A stretch of 64,000 nt of DNA, taken from contig CAWADL010000012.1 of the NCBI GenBank assembly GCA_963780825.1, forward strand, positions 310,001-374,000, given 5' to 3'. This DNA is from Roseiarcus sp963780825 (GTDB lineage: Bacteria; Pseudomonadota; Alphaproteobacteria; Rhizobiales; Beijerinckiaceae). A program made the translations under genes and the position numbers. Below the pieces are notes generated by a model. That model was given only the letters and a program-made list of their open reading frames with translations. It did not search any database and was not told where the DNA came from. Of the stretch, positions 20,730 to 31,166 are shown in pieces; position 1 is the first letter of the stretch, and the number at the start of each line of letters is the position of its first letter.

Positions 20730-21691
20730 TCCGGCGCCTCGTCGAGCGGCTTCAGGGGCGAGGGCAGGGCGCCCGCCGCCGCGTCTTTCGTGTAGATCTT
20801 GAGGCCCAGCTCCTCGTTGCCGTTCGGATGCACGAGGATCACCGAGCCATCGCGCGGCTTTTGGTTGAGCGCGAGCCAGGCGTCCGCGCCAAGCGAGATG
20901 AGATGATTGCGCCGCACGGCCTGCATCAGCGGCGACGACGAGACCAGCCCGGGGAAACGGAAAAACAGCGACGGCGTCTGACCATTGGCGATCAACAGCC
21001 GCTCGGTCTCGAGAATCTCATTGTCCGCATCGACCCCCGGCAACAGCAGGAAATTGGCGTTCTCCGCCACGCCCTTGCGGTAGGGATGGGTGTAGGTGTG
21101 ATTGATCCAGGTGATCGCCAGAGCGCCCTTGGCCTGGGCGTCCAGCAGCCAGCGATAGTCCTGGAAGTGATGCAGCAACCAGAGCCCGGAGATCGACAGC
21201 GCGATGGGGGTGTCGTGGCCTTCGAGCGTCGCGAGGAAATCGCGGTCCATCGGCTTGCGGCTCGGGCAGAGGTCGCCGGAGAAATATTCGCCGCCGCGTT
21301 CGCCACGTGTCAGCCCGGCGTTCTCCAGGAAGCCGCGATGGGTTAGGCCCGGCGCTTCGGCTGAGCGGCGGATCGCCCGCATCATGCGGGTGCCGTTCAG
21401 GCCGGATTCGTCGACGTCGGCGCAGGTCCAACAGGCCGCGCGCTCGATGCGGGTCGTCAGCTTTTCAGGGTCGGTGAGCAACAGGGCGGGTTCGCCGCGC
21501 AAGGTCATCTCGCGGATCGCCACCGCCTCGCCGCCCGGACCTTTGCAGGCGCGAAGAACCGGCGTGTAGTTCGAGACGAGGGCCGCCGAACGCAGCGACT
21601 CTGGGGTCGGTAAGCCGGCGTCACAATCGGCATGCGCGGCGCCCATCAGCAGGCCGAGCCACGCCATCGCACCGCACAAATAACGCTTCAC
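20726..21691 (-). CDS. Secreted polysaccharide-deacetylase-like protein
   Basis: The GTG at 21691 has GGCGGAG just upstream and starts a signal peptide ending MGAAHA. The mature part (about 300 residues) contains a NodB-like HTYTHPY (His-x3-His) metal motif near residue 200 and an FFRFPG motif, the usual NodB fold strand carrying the arginine. Enzymes of this group remove N- or O-acetyl groups from cell-wall or surface glycans in the periplasm. It is the first gene of a two-gene operon with the HdeA-like protein. The catalytic Asp-Asp motif is not obvious, so activity is uncertain. Confidence 0.75.
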   Translation of the reverse strand: MKRYLCGAMAWLGLLMGAAHADCDAGLPTPESLRSAALVSNYTPVLRACKGPGGEAVAIREMTLRGEPALLLTDPEKLTTRIERAACWTCADVDESGLNGTRMMRAIRRSAEAPGLTHRGFLENAGLTRGERGGEYFSGDLCPSRKPMDRDFLATLEGHDTPIALSISGLWLLHHFQDYRWLLDAQAKGALAITWINHTYTHPYRKGVAENANFLLLPGVDADNEILETERLLIANGQTPSLFFRFPGLVSSSPLMQAVRRNHLISLGADAWLALNQKPRDGSVILVHPNGNEELGLKIYTKDAAAGALPSPLKPLDEAPE

Positions 21692-21812
21692 GGGAACTCC
21701 GCCTGTTTCGCCCGCGCCCCCTGCGACGCAAACCGGGCCATTTCGCGGCGGAGGCAGATTGCTGGCGGATAGTCCTCTGCCCACCGGCGGCGTCTTATCA
21801 CGGGAACCGCGA

Positions 21813-22916
21813 ATGGCTACGCGACGTTACCGGGCCATGCGCCTGATCTTCGTCGACCGCACCACCCCGGGCATCACCCGCGAGCCGCATGGCGAGGGTT
21901 TCCGCTACCTCTCCACACGGGGGCGACCGATCGGAGACCCCAGGACGTTGAAGCGAATCACGGCGATCGTCATCCCTCCGGCTTGGCGCGATGTTTGGAT
22001 CGCCCCGAGCGCTGGCGCGCACATCCAGGCGACCGGGTACGACGTGAAGGGCAGGCTGCAATATCGCTACCACGACGATTTCCGGCAAACCCAGGAAGCG
22101 GCAAAATTCACCCGGCTGCTGACCTTTGCCCGCACATTGCCCAAACTGCGCGAGGCGGTGGAGCGCGACATGCGGTTGCCCGGCATCCCCCGCGAGCGCG
22201 CGCTGGCCACGCTCGTCCATCTTCTGGAATCAACGCTCATCCGCATCGGCAACGCGGCCTACGCCCGCTCGAACGAAAGCTTCGGGCTCTCCACGCTGAC
22301 CACGGAGCATTTGGCGATCGAAGGCGCGACATTGACCTTCGAGTTCGCGGGCAAGAGCGGCAAGAATTGGCGGGTCACGATTCGCGACCGGCGCGCCGCT
22401 TCCGTCATGCGGGCCTGCCAGGAATTGCCGGGCCAGTTGCTGTTCAAATATCTCGACGAGGCGGGCGAGCGGCGCGCGGTTAGCTCGGCGGACGTCAACG
22501 CCTACCTGCGCGTCGCCTCGGGACGTCGGATCTCCGCCAAGGATTTTCGCACCTGGTCGGGCACGCTGATATGCGCGCTCGCGCTCGCAAAGCAGCCGCC
22601 CGCCGAGTCGCAACGCGGGCTGAAGCGGCAGATCGCGGAAGCGATGCGCGAGGCCGCCAAAGCGCTCGGCAATACGCCAGCGGTCTGCCGCTCAAGCTAT
22701 GTGCACCCCGGAGTGTTGCATGCGCACGGCTCCGGCGAACTGCACCTGCATCTCACGCGCGCCTCCACCCGCGAACCTGCGCCTGGAAAACTGAAGCCTT
22801 ACGAGCAGGCGGTGTTGCGTCTGCTACGTCGAATCGAACGAGCCAAGGCGGCGTCTGGCGAGCCGGCTGCGCTATCGGTTTCGCTCATGCCCGCGATGGC
22901 TTCCCCGCCGGCATAG
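21813..22916 (+). CDS. DNA topoisomerase IB, poxvirus type
   Basis: The protein is about 367 residues from ATG 21813; ATG 21837 is an alternative. An N-terminal beta domain is followed by the catalytic tyrosine-recombinase-like domain. SSYVHPGVL near residue 310 carries the nucleophilic Tyr, and the preceding RISAKDFRTWSGT is the diagnostic topoisomerase IB motif with the active-site His/Arg set. It relaxes supercoils through a 3'-phosphotyrosine link. The 3' end overlaps the opposite acyltransferase by about 118 bp. Confidence 0.92.
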   Translation: MATRRYRAMRLIFVDRTTPGITREPHGEGFRYLSTRGRPIGDPRTLKRITAIVIPPAWRDVWIAPSAGAHIQATGYDVKGRLQYRYHDDFRQTQEAAKFTRLLTFARTLPKLREAVERDMRLPGIPRERALATLVHLLESTLIRIGNAAYARSNESFGLSTLTTEHLAIEGATLTFEFAGKSGKNWRVTIRDRRAASVMRACQELPGQLLFKYLDEAGERRAVSSADVNAYLRVASGRRISAKDFRTWSGTLICALALAKQPPAESQRGLKRQIAEAMREAAKALGNTPAVCRSSYVHPGVLHAHGSGELHLHLTRASTREPAPGKLKPYEQAVLRLLRRIERAKAASGEPAALSVSLMPAMASPPA

Positions 22917-24145
22917 ACGGCGCTGTTTCCTCGCCGATAAGACGGGCCAGGACGGCTGTTCTTCTTCATCGCCAGCGTCAGAGCGAGCGATAGCGGCAGC
23001 GCCACGGCAAATACGATCGCTGCCTTCAGAAACGCCGGCAGCGGCGCGCTCCCCAAGAGATATTGCATCCAAACAACCGGCGTATAGTGGATCACGAAGA
23101 CGCCCAGCGAGTTGCGCGACAGCAGCTCGAGCCAGGGGAAGCGTTTTCCGCAGAAGCGAATCGCGAGCGCCATCAACAACATTACCCCGGCGACGCTGGC
23201 GCCCACATAGGTCAGCGCCGACAGCAATTTCATCGGCAGCGGCGCAAAGCCTGGCCAGATGAGGGTGACGCCTGTTGCGGCCATCCAGGCAAACAGCATC
23301 AGCGGCGAAGCGACGATAAGACGTCTCCAGAGCTGCGGTAATTTTCCGCTGGGGGCCAGCAGCCCGGCGCCAAGCCCGTGCGCGCCTATCGCGATGCCGG
23401 CAAAGAAAAAGACGCCGTAGAGAAAGGGCCGCGAGATCTGGAAAGAGAACAGGCCGCGCTCGAACCAATCGAAGGGATTGTAGGCCAATGTCGGCGGCAG
23501 ATAGGCGAGGGCGAGGGCGATCGACAAGCCAACGAAAAAACGCTCCGGCCGGCGTTTCGCGTTGGAAACTAAGCCGCCGAGGCGGTCTATCGCGTCTGGG
23601 GAAACCGCTTTTAGCAGCGCAGCCAGGCAGGACAAGGCGAGCAGCAGCCAAAGGAACCAAGTCGGCCCGTTCGGGAGAAACGGGAGGACGACATAGGCGC
23701 CGAGATAGTCGGACAAGGCTGGCGTCCGGGGAAAGGCGGTGGAACACCGGAAAAATCGCGATCGGCATCAACACCAGCACGTTGAACAGGAAGGGCAGGC
23801 CGAGCCGCAGGAACCGGTCCCTAGTGAAGCGCAACGCACCTTTGCGTTGCAGGCTTGGGGCCACGAACAGTCCCGAGAGGAAAAACATCAGCGCCATGAC
23901 GTGGACGTCCTCCCAGGCGCAATAGAGATCGAAGCCGTAGAAGCGTCGTTCGTCAACGATGGGGAATGCGAGCCAGAGAAAAGGCGGTTGGTCGAAAGTG
24001 GCGGCCGGCGCCGGCGTCGAGCCGATGTAGGCCAGACAGGAGTGGAACGAAACGAGGATCAGAATGAAGGCGCCGCGCAGATTGACGATGGCGAGACTGG
24101 CGTGGGCGTAAGCGCCCGCGTCTTCCTCCCCCGGTGACTTCGGCA
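22799..24145 (-). CDS. Acyltransferase family 3 integral membrane protein
   Basis: The protein is about 448 residues with some ten hydrophobic helices. The N-terminal NLRGAFILILVSFHSC holds the acyltransferase-3 His, followed by RFYGFD and LPFLFNVL segments; LPFLPNGPTWFLW is typical of the OPGC/glucan-succinylase-like branch. Such enzymes add acyl groups to sugars on the membrane. A one-base excess near 23735 breaks the frame in the middle. The last 35 residues overlap the topoisomerase gene in antisense and may be unreal. Confidence 0.8.
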
Positions 24146-24264
24146 TTCGACCTCCCCTTGTGGCCGTCCCGCCCGACCGTCGAAAATCAACGCGCTCGGC
24201 GCCCTTGGGTTGACGCGGCGCCGTCCGGCGTCGCATGTCCCCCGGCGCGTCGGAGCCTCCCGCC

Positions 24265-24917
24265 ATGACCCTGCAACTGGCTATCGTCAACAAGGCATAT
24301 TCCTCGTGGTCAATGCGGCCGTGGCTGCTGATGAAGCACTTCGACATCCCCTTCGAAGAGACCGTCATTCCCATGGCCCGGCCGGACACGCGAGAGCGTA
24401 TTTTGGCCTTTTCGCCGACCGGCAAATGCCCGTGCCTGAGGGACGGCGAGATCACGGTTTGGGAATCGCTCGCCGTCATCGAATATCTCGCCGAGCAGTT
24501 TCCAGATCTGCCGATCTGGCCGAAAGACCGGGCCGCGCGCGCCGAAGCGCGGGCGCTTTCGAGCGAAATGCACGCCGGATTTCGCGCGCTGCGCGACCAT
24601 TGCCCGACCCAGTTCTTGCGGCCGGTCCGCGCGATTCCGCTGACCGAGGAGGTTTTGGCGGACGTCGCGCGCATCGAGGCGGCATGGGCTGAAGCGAGAC
24701 GCGCTTCGGCGCGGCGGGTCCGTTCCTGTTCGGCGCCTTCTCGGCGGCGGATGCGATGTTCGCGCCGGTCGTCAACCGCTTCGAAACCTACGACATCGCC
24801 GTCGGCGCTGCGACGCGCGACTACATGGCGGCGATCAAAAACTTGCCGGCCTGGAAAGCCTGGATGGCCGGCGCGGAGGCGGAGCCTTGGCGAATCGACT
24901 CCTACGATCGGGTTTAA
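24265..24917 (+). CDS. Glutathione S-transferase
   Basis: The protein is about 217 residues after correction of one missing G near 24705. The N-terminal thioredoxin-like domain has NKAYSSWSMRPW (catalytic Ser region) and the glutathione-binding ESLAVIEYL near 75. The C-terminal helical domain follows (FLFGAFSAADAMFAPVV). This matches the YfcF/maleylacetoacetate-isomerase-like bacterial GSTs. It conjugates or reduces small electrophiles with glutathione. Its TAA overlaps the ATG of the channel gene (TAATG). Confidence 0.88.
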
Positions 24918-25808
24918 TGCCCGAAAAGGCGCCCATTCGCGCGAGTACAGATGGGGCGAGCGGCGGGTCATCGCCGAGGGTTTGCGGCTCAATCCCTGGA
25001 CGGACATCTATCATACCGCGATGACGGTGCGCTGGCCGGTGTTCTTCGGCCTGCTGGCGGCTGTCTTCGTCGCGCTGAACGCGCTGTTCGCGCTGCTGTA
25101 CATGCTTGGCGCGGCGCCGGTCGCCAACGCCCGCCCGGCCAATTCCTCGACCTGTTCTTTTTCAGCGTCGAGACGATCTCGACCACCGGCTACGGCGATA
25201 TGTACCCGCAGACGCTGTACGGTCATGTGGTCGCGACAATCGAGGATTTCGTCGGCCTCGTCGCCACCGCCGCCATGACCGGGCTGGTGTTCGCGCGGTT
25301 CGCCCGGCCGCGCGCGCGGCTGATTTTCGCCCGAAATCCCGTGATCTTCGAGCACGACGGCGTCGCCACGCTCGCGGTGCGCGTCGTCAATGCGCGCAAC
25401 AGTTTCATCAGCGAAGCGACGGCCAAAATCTGGATGCTGGGCCCTTCCCTCAGCCGCGGAGGGGCGGCGCTTCGTCGGCTTCCGGCCGTTGCGATTGCTG
25501 AAGGCCGAAAACCCGGCGTTGCGCTGAGTTGGACCCTGTTTCATCCGATCGACGAGGCCTCGCCGCTTGTTTGGCGTGGACGAAATCGATACGTCGAAGA
25601 GAGATCAACTTCGTGGTCAGCATCTCCGGCCTGGACGAGATGTCTTCGCAGATCGTCCACGCCCGGCAGTCCTATGCAGCTGAAGACCTGCGTTGGCATC
25701 ACGAATTCATCGACATGTTTCGTCGTGACGAGGACGGGACGCTCGCACGTCGATTTGGCCAAAGTTCACGATACGCAACCCGTTAAGCCAAAAGTCAAAG
25801 ATGCATAA
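24917..25808 (+). CDS. Inward-rectifier (KirBac-type) potassium channel
   Basis: The protein is about 297 residues. An N-terminal slide helix with DIYHTAMTVRW leads to TM1 (FFGLLAAVFVALNALFALL), a pore helix with selectivity filter TTGYGD, and TM2 ending GLVFARFARPRARL. The beta-sandwich cytoplasmic domain of Kir channels follows (LSWTLFHPIDEASPL, ISGLDEMSSQIVHARQSY). It conducts K+ across the inner membrane under ligand control. The frame breaks about six times (near 24950, 25137, 25456, 25522, 25567, 25745), all single bases, with the family order fully kept. It overlaps the GST stop and is probably co-translated. Confidence 0.85.
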
Positions 25809-25897
25809 AAGTTGCCTGGAATTGCAACTTGACGCAGCGAGAGATTCATACATTTGATCATTATTTCAATGCATCTCTATAGCAAGAGGAAAGAAAC

Positions 25898-27510
25898 ATG
25901 AGCCTGATCCGCAATCGCCCCGAGAATAAAAGCCGCCGCCGAATCCGAGAACGCCGCGCAGATGGCGCGCGGCGCTCGACGAATTGCAGCAGCGCCGCGC
26001 GGCCGCATCCGAGGGCGGCGGCGCGAAGGCGCAGGGGCCGTCATCTCGGGCGGGGCAAGCTGATGGCGCGCGAACGGATCGCGCGGCTCGCTCGATCCGG
26101 GCTCGCCCTTTCTGGAGGTCGGCGCGCTCGCGGCCTTCGGCATGTACGAGGGCGACGTGCATGGCGCGGGGCTGGTCTGCGGCGTCGGGCGGATCGAGGG
26201 GCGAGAGACGATGATCGTCGCCAACGACCCGACGATCAAAGGCGGCGCCTATTATCCGCTTGACGGTGAAGAAGCATCTGCGCGCGCAGGAGATCGCGCT
26301 CGAGAACCGTCTGCCCTGCGTCTATCTCGTCGATTCCGGCGGCGCCAATCTGCCGCATCAGGCGGAGGTGTTTCCCGACCGCGAGCATTTCGGCCGCATC
26401 TTCTACAATCAGGCGCGCATGTCCGCGGCAGGCGTCTCGCAGGTCGCCGTGGTGATGGGCTCCTGCACCGCCGGCGGCGCCTATGTGCCGGCGATGTCGG
26501 ACGAGACAATCATCGTCGCCAACCAGGGCACGATCTTTCTCGGCGGGCCGCCGCTCGTCAAAGCCGCTACCGGCGAGACGGTCACCGCCGAGGAGCTCGG
26601 CGGCGGCGATCTGCACACCCGCGTCTCCGGCGTTGCCGATACGCTGGCGCGCGATGACGCGCATGCGCTGGCGCTGGCCCGCCGCGCGGTCGGCAATCTC
26701 GGCCGACGGCCGAAGCCGCACGCCGACGTCGTCGCGCCGCGCGATCCGATTTATTCCGCCGAGGAGCTCACGCAGATCGTGCCGATGGATCTGCGCCAGC
26801 AGTACGACGTGCGCGAAATCCTCGCGCGCATTCTCGACGGATCGGAGTTCGACGAGTTCAAGGCGCGCTATGGGACAACGCTGGTTACCGGTTTTGCGCG
26901 GATTGGCGGAATACTGATCGGCGTCGTCGCCAACAACGGCGTCCTGTTCTCCGAAAGCGCGCTGAAGGGCGCCCACTTCATCGAACTCTGCGCACAGCGC
27001 GGCATTCCCTTGCTGTTCATTCAGAACATCTCCGGCTTCATGGTTGGTCAGAAATACGAGGCCGGCGGCATCGCCAAAGACGGCGCGAAACTGGTGACGG
27101 CGGTCGCCTGCGCGGCCGTCCCGAAGATCACGCTGATCGTCGGCGGCTCGTTCGGCGCGGGAAATTACGGCATGTGCGGGCGCGCTTACGGCCCGCGCTT
27201 TCTCTTCACTTGGCCGAACGCGCGCATCAGCGTGATGGGCGGCGAGCAGGCGGCGAGCGTACTCGCCACGCTCAGGCGCGACGCGATCGAGGCGCAGGGC
27301 CAGTCCTGGGACGCAACAGCCGAAGAGGCGTTCAAGGCGCCGATCCGCAGCTCCTACGACACAGAAGGCTCACCATACTACGCGACCGCGCGGCTTTGGG
27401 ACGACGGGGTCATCGCGCCTCAGGAAACGCGCCGCGTTCTCGCCCTCGGCTTTTCAGCGTGCCTCAACGCCCCGATCGAACCGACGCGCTTCGGCGTGTT
27501 TCGAATGTGA
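25898..27510 (+). CDS. Acyl-CoA carboxylase carboxyltransferase subunit (methylcrotonyl-CoA carboxylase beta type)
   Basis: The protein is about 537 residues, the normal length for MCC-beta/AtuC. The N-terminal and C-terminal crotonase-like carboxyltransferase halves are both present: LVDSGGANLPHQ, CTAGGAYVPAMSDE, ETVTAEELGGGD, and later QNISGFMVGQKYE and GSFGAGNYGMCGRAYGP. It transfers CO2 from carboxybiotin to an unsaturated acyl-CoA in leucine or isoprenoid breakdown. The biotin carboxylase/carrier partner (MccA) is not in the window. Five one-base breaks lie in the first 370 bp (about 25925-26265) and the rest is unbroken. Substrate could also be geranyl-CoA. Confidence 0.88.
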
Positions 27511-27519
27511 GGATCTGTC

Positions 27520-28431
27520 ATGTCGCTGCCGAGCTTCCAGCAACTGATGTTTCCGACGCTCGTCCTGGCTTGTCAGCGACTCGAGGAAGTGCACGTCTCA
27601 CGCATCGAGGAGGAGCTCGCGAGAACGCTGCGGATTCCCGCCGACGAGATCGGACGGCTGGCGCCCAGCGGAAAGCAGACGACCTTCGCCAACCGGCTCA
27701 ACTGGGCGCGTTGTTATCTGCTGAAGGCGGGGCTGCATCGAGTCGACGCGGCGCGGATACGTCAGAGGCGCCGAGCGCGGGCGCAGTCTGCTGGCGTGAA
27801 GGCGTGCGGGAGATAGACGTGAACACGCTTGCTCGATATCCCGAGTTCCTGGCGTGGCGGGACCGGTTGCCGATCGAGGACGCCGGGCGCCGAATCCGGA
27901 GATCGCCGAGCGCCCGGAGGAGCGGATCTCCGCGAGTTTCGATGCTCTGCAAGCCGACCTCGCGCGCGCTGATCGTCGAGCGCGTGCATTCGCTGTCGCC
28001 CAGCGTTTTTCGAGCGGCTCATCATCGATCTGCTGATGTCGGATGGGCTATGGCGGCGGCAGGCTTGATATGGGCAAGTCGCTTGGCCGCTCCGGCGACG
28101 GCGGCGTCGACGGCGTCATCAAAGAGGACAACTCGGCCTCGACGTCGTCTATGTGCAGGCCAAGCGTTTCGCGCAAGAGAAGTGCGTGCCGATCCGCGAG
28201 GTGCGCGATTTCGTCGGCGGCCTGGAGGGGCATCGCGCGAATAAGGGCGTGTTCGTCACCACCTCCTACTTTCCCTCGACGGCTTATGAGTTCGTCACCC
28301 GCGTCTCGAAACGGGTCGTGCTGATCGACGGGCCGGAACTCGCGGGCCTGATGATGCGCCATTGCGTTGGCGTGCGTGTGAAAGAAAAATACGAAGTGAA
28401 GCGTCTGGACGAGGCTTATTTCGTCGATTAG
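27520..28431 (+). CDS. Mrr-type restriction endonuclease
   Basis: The span equals 304 codons, the usual Mrr length. The N-terminal Mrr_N winged helix is seen (PSGKQTTFANRLNWAR, residues about 45-65), and the C-terminal PD-(D/E)xK domain has MGYGGG...GRSGDGGVDGVI, then DVVYVQAKR carrying the QxK catalytic motif, and RANKGVFVTT. Mrr cuts DNA containing methylated bases. Around six one-base breaks lie between 27740 and 28140. It starts 9 bp after the carboxyltransferase stop, so it may be read from that promoter. A methyl-directed nuclease beside CcrM-type methylation must tolerate GANTC methylation. Confidence 0.85.
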
Positions 28432-28482
28432 CCTAAAGCATGCACGCATCTGGCGGCCCCAGATGAAACACGACGGCTGCGG

Positions 28483-28746
28483 ACCCCCTCTCCCCGCGCG
28501 TCGCACGACGTAGCATTCCCCATCCACGCAACAGCGGGGAGAGGGTTGGGGTGAGGGGTGAGCCGCTTGGACGCGCGTCGCCAACGAGTGCGCCGCGTCA
28601 AATGAGAAGATTTCAGGCAAGCATCGCTGGCCGCGGCGTTGTGCGAGAGAAGCGTACGTCCAAGCGGCTCGCCCCTCACCCAAACCTCTCCCCGCTGTTA
28701 CGTTGATGCGGCGCGCTACGTCGTCCGACACGCGGGGAGAGGGGTC
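28483..28746. repeat. Long paired inverted repeat element, about 85-bp imperfect arms
   Basis: The left arm (28483-28571) and right arm (about 28661-28746) are imperfect reverse complements, rich in CTCTCCCCGC/GCGGGGAGAG and CCCCTCACC tracts, around a 90-bp centre. Similar GGGGAGAGGG intergenic elements are common in many high-GC genomes. No ORF is convincing here. Confidence 0.75.
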
Positions 28747-28816
28747 CCGGCGGTCGTGCTACAGGCGCCGGGGCTTCGATTCCACGAAAACGTCGAATGT
28801 TCTACACACACAAAAG

Positions 28817-28852
28817 AAGACCCCGCGAAGGCCGTCGCCTTCGCGGGGTCTT
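28817..28852 (-). terminator. Intrinsic terminator of the tad gene group
   Basis: A perfect 16-bp stem (28817-28832 with 28837-28852), 4-base loop, GC-rich, followed on the minus strand by TCTTTTGTGTGTG. It starts 14 bp after the stop of the tadG-like gene. Confidence 0.85.
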
Positions 28853-28866
28853 GCTTCGCGTATCGA

Positions 28867-30438
28867 TCAGTTCGACAGCGCAGCGCTCTGGACGACCAGC
28901 TGGAACAGCTGCGCTAGGTCCTGGCCGAGATTGTCGCCGATCTGCGCGCTCGATGTAGAGGCCGGGCGACGCGCAAGCTTGCAGAGCGGGGCCGATCTGG
29001 GTTTGGATCGGCGCGACGTATTGCCATTGTAGAACGCATTGGAGGTGACCGGAAAATATTCGGTGTAGAGGATAGCGATCTTGATGCCGCGCGCCTTTGA
29101 TCTGCCTGCAATAATTGGTCGCTGCCATTCGCGTTGATCGGCTGGATGAGACGAATGATGCTCGGCCTCGTCCTCGACGCCGTCGGTGACGAAGAACAGC
29201 ACCTCCTGCGGCGTGTCGCCGGGTACGTTGGTGCCGTTGCCTGGGTTTGGCATGATGCTGGGATTGTTGATGGAGTTCAGCGCGACGTCGTAGTTCGTGG
29301 CGGTGTCGCTGAGAGAACTGCTGGCTGAGACCGGAAGTGCAGGCGGCGGGTTGGCGCAGTATTGGTTGTTGGCCCACATCTCCAACACACCAAAGTTGGC
29401 TGCAGCGCTGCTCCAGCCAGCCTGTAGTTCTTGGTCAGTCCCATCAACGAGTGTGTTGCCGGTCGTAGCGGTCTCCACCGTCGTCCCGGAATCCATCTCG
29501 TAGGCGGCGAACCGATAGGTCGGCGGGGTCGACCAGTTGCCCGAGGTTTGATAGTTGTAGGCCGTCTGCATGAGCGTGGTGACGCCGGCCGACAGTTCGT
29601 CCAACCGCAGTTGGATTCCGTTCAGTCGGGACAACGCGAAGTTGTCGATCTGGGTGATTGACGCACCCTGGGCGTTCGTCGGAGCGCATAGCGAGTTCGG
29701 GATATTGTATGTGCCGTTACCGTCTGAGTAGGTGAGCGTCACCGTCGGCGAGCTGTAGTTCGGCGGGTTGGCGCCATCTGAGCAGGGATTGCCCATAGTG
29801 TCAGCATTGTTGGTGGAGGCCTGATGGCAGGCGAATGCGCAAGCGCCGGCGACGCCGCCGCTCTGATCCTGCGTCGGCGTCAGACCTTCCATTTTCGTGA
29901 TGCCCGCCTGCGTCGAGGGCAGCTGCATCGAGGGCGAATTGTCGAGCAGCAGATAGAAGTTGATGTTCGGCGGCACCGAGGCTTGGGCGGTCGAGCTCCC
30001 GGAAATGTCCATTGTTCCGCCGGGGCTGTTGACAAAACCGAAGATCGTATAGACCTGCGCCGTGTAGCTGACGGTGATGATGCGCATCGCCGGATTGCTG
30101 GAGGGCGTGAAGCTGATTTCTGGCACCGCCGATCCCGGAACCAGAGTCCCCAGCGCCGCCGCACGGGCGTTGAACATGGCGGCGGCGACCTGTTTCGCCT
30201 GGTCGTTGGTTTCCTGGAGCACAGTCGGAGTCAATGCGGCCAGAGCCGCGGCGTCCGCGGCCGCGTTCAGCTTGGATCGCACGACGGATGCGTTGGTGTA
30301 GTCGAGCGCGATGGCGATGGCGAAGAACACCACCGGCGCCGAAAGGGCGAAGATGATCGCGACGTTGCCGCTTCGCTTGCGGCGAAACTCACGCAGACGC
30401 TCGATTAGGAAAGACAGTCGCACGGGAGGCTCCATCAC
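28867..30438 (-). CDS. tadG: TadG-like pilus-assembly protein with von Willebrand A domain
   Basis: The protein is about 523 residues. The N-terminal Tad domain has one TM helix after RKRSGNVAIIFALSAP and the following AADAAALAA motif; a vWA domain begins at INFYLLLDNSPSMQ (DxSxS metal site) and continues through VLFFVTDGVED. It is anchored in the inner membrane with the vWA part outside and assists Flp/Tad pilus assembly. Four or five one-base breaks lie at the 3' end (about 28940-29140), where IKIAILYTEYFP fixes the frame. It is the last gene of a tadE, tadE-like, tadG group; no tadA/B/C or flp gene is in the window. Confidence 0.88.
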   Translation of the reverse strand: MMEPPVRLSFLIERLREFRRKRSGNVAIIFALSAPVVFFAIAIALDYTNASVVRSKLNAAADAAALAALTPTVLQETNDQAKQVAAAMFNARAAALGTLVPGSAVPEISFTPSSNPAMRIITVSYTAQVYTIFGFVNSPGGTMDISGSSTAQASVPPNINFYLLLDNSPSMQLPSTQAGITKMEGLTPTQDQSGGVAGACAFACHQASTNNADTMGNPCSDGANPPNYSSPTVTLTYSDGNGTYNIPNSLCAPTNAQGASITQIDNFALSRLNGIQLRLDELSAGVTTLMQTAYNYQTSGNWSTPPTYRFAAYEMDSGTTVETATTGNTLVDGTDQELQAGWSSAAANFGVLEMWANNQYCANPPPALPVSASSSLSDTATNYDVALNSINNPSIMPNPGNGTNVPGDTPQEVLFFVTDGVEDEAEHHSSHPADQREWQRPIIAGRSKARGIKIAILYTEYFPVTSNAFYNGNTSRRSKPRSAPLCKLARRPASTSSAQIGDNLGQDLAQLFQLVVQSAALSN

Positions 30439-30555
30439 GCAACGTAAGCAGGATAGGCCGACGATAGCTTACGCACGTAAAGGAAAGCTGAGATAAATCG
30501 AGCTAAAGTCGGCGTATTGGATTTACCGTTTGTCAACTAACGCGAACGGCTCGCT

Positions 30556-31155
30556 TCACGACCCCCACTGGATGTCGATCTGGGGTGCGTTGCGGATGGT
30601 CAGAGTTTCGGTCGAAGACAGCGTCATCGCGGGCAACGAGAGAAAGCCGCCGAGCGGTTGGAACGTGTAGGTGACCTGGCCGTAGAGCAGATACGCCGCG
30701 CCCGTGGCGCTGTAGGACGGATCGAGGGTGATGACCGTTCCGACCGGCAAGGCCGTGGCGCCTGGGCTTGGCTCGCTCCAGACGACGACGCCGGTATTGT
30801 TGGCGGTGTTGACCTGAAGCTCGGACATCACCTCGGTGAGGACGCCGGTCGAGTCTGGATACATGATGAGCTGCGAGAAGGCGATGTTCGCGTCGAGCGC
30901 GCTCTGCGTCAGCAGCTCGGCTTGCGGATTGTTGGGATCTTGCGTGTAGATCGTGCGCGCGGTGAGGTCGGTGGTGCTGTGCGCGGCGAGCACGACCTTA
31001 TGATTGAGATTCAGCGTTTGACCGCCGGCGAACCCCACAAACAGCAGGGTGATCGCGACCGGTGCGACGAACGCCATTTCGACGGCGGCGACGCCGCTGA
31101 CGTTGTTCAGAAAGTTTCGCACTGAAGACGCGCGCGATAGCGAGAGGACAGACAA
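30556..31155 (-). CDS. TadE/TadF-like pseudopilin
   Basis: The TTG at 31153-31155 is chosen because it lies 12 bp after the preceding tadE stop, has GAGAGCG just before it, and avoids a 39-residue extension made by the overlap. The protein of about 199 residues has the TadE signature VSGVAAVEMAFVAPVAI: a processing-site-like Gly/Val-A-x-VEMAF followed by one TM helix (about 22-42), then an exported domain of roughly 155 residues. It would be a minor pseudopilin of the Tad system, processed by the prepilin peptidase TadV/CpaA. The frame is intact. Confidence 0.85.
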   Translation of the reverse strand: MSVLSLSRASSVRNFLNNVSGVAAVEMAFVAPVAITLLFVGFAGGQTLNLNHKVVLAAHSTTDLTARTIYTQDPNNPQAELLTQSALDANIAFSQLIMYPDSTGVLTEVMSELQVNTANNTGVVVWSEPSPGATALPVGTVITLDPSYSATGAAYLLYGQVTYTFQPLGGFLSLPAMTLSSTETLTIRNAPQIDIQWGS

Positions 31156-31166
31156 GTTATTCGCTC

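Noticed and set aside
28483..28746. CRISPR array
   Set aside because: There are only two inverted arms, no regularly spaced direct repeats, and no cas genes nearby.
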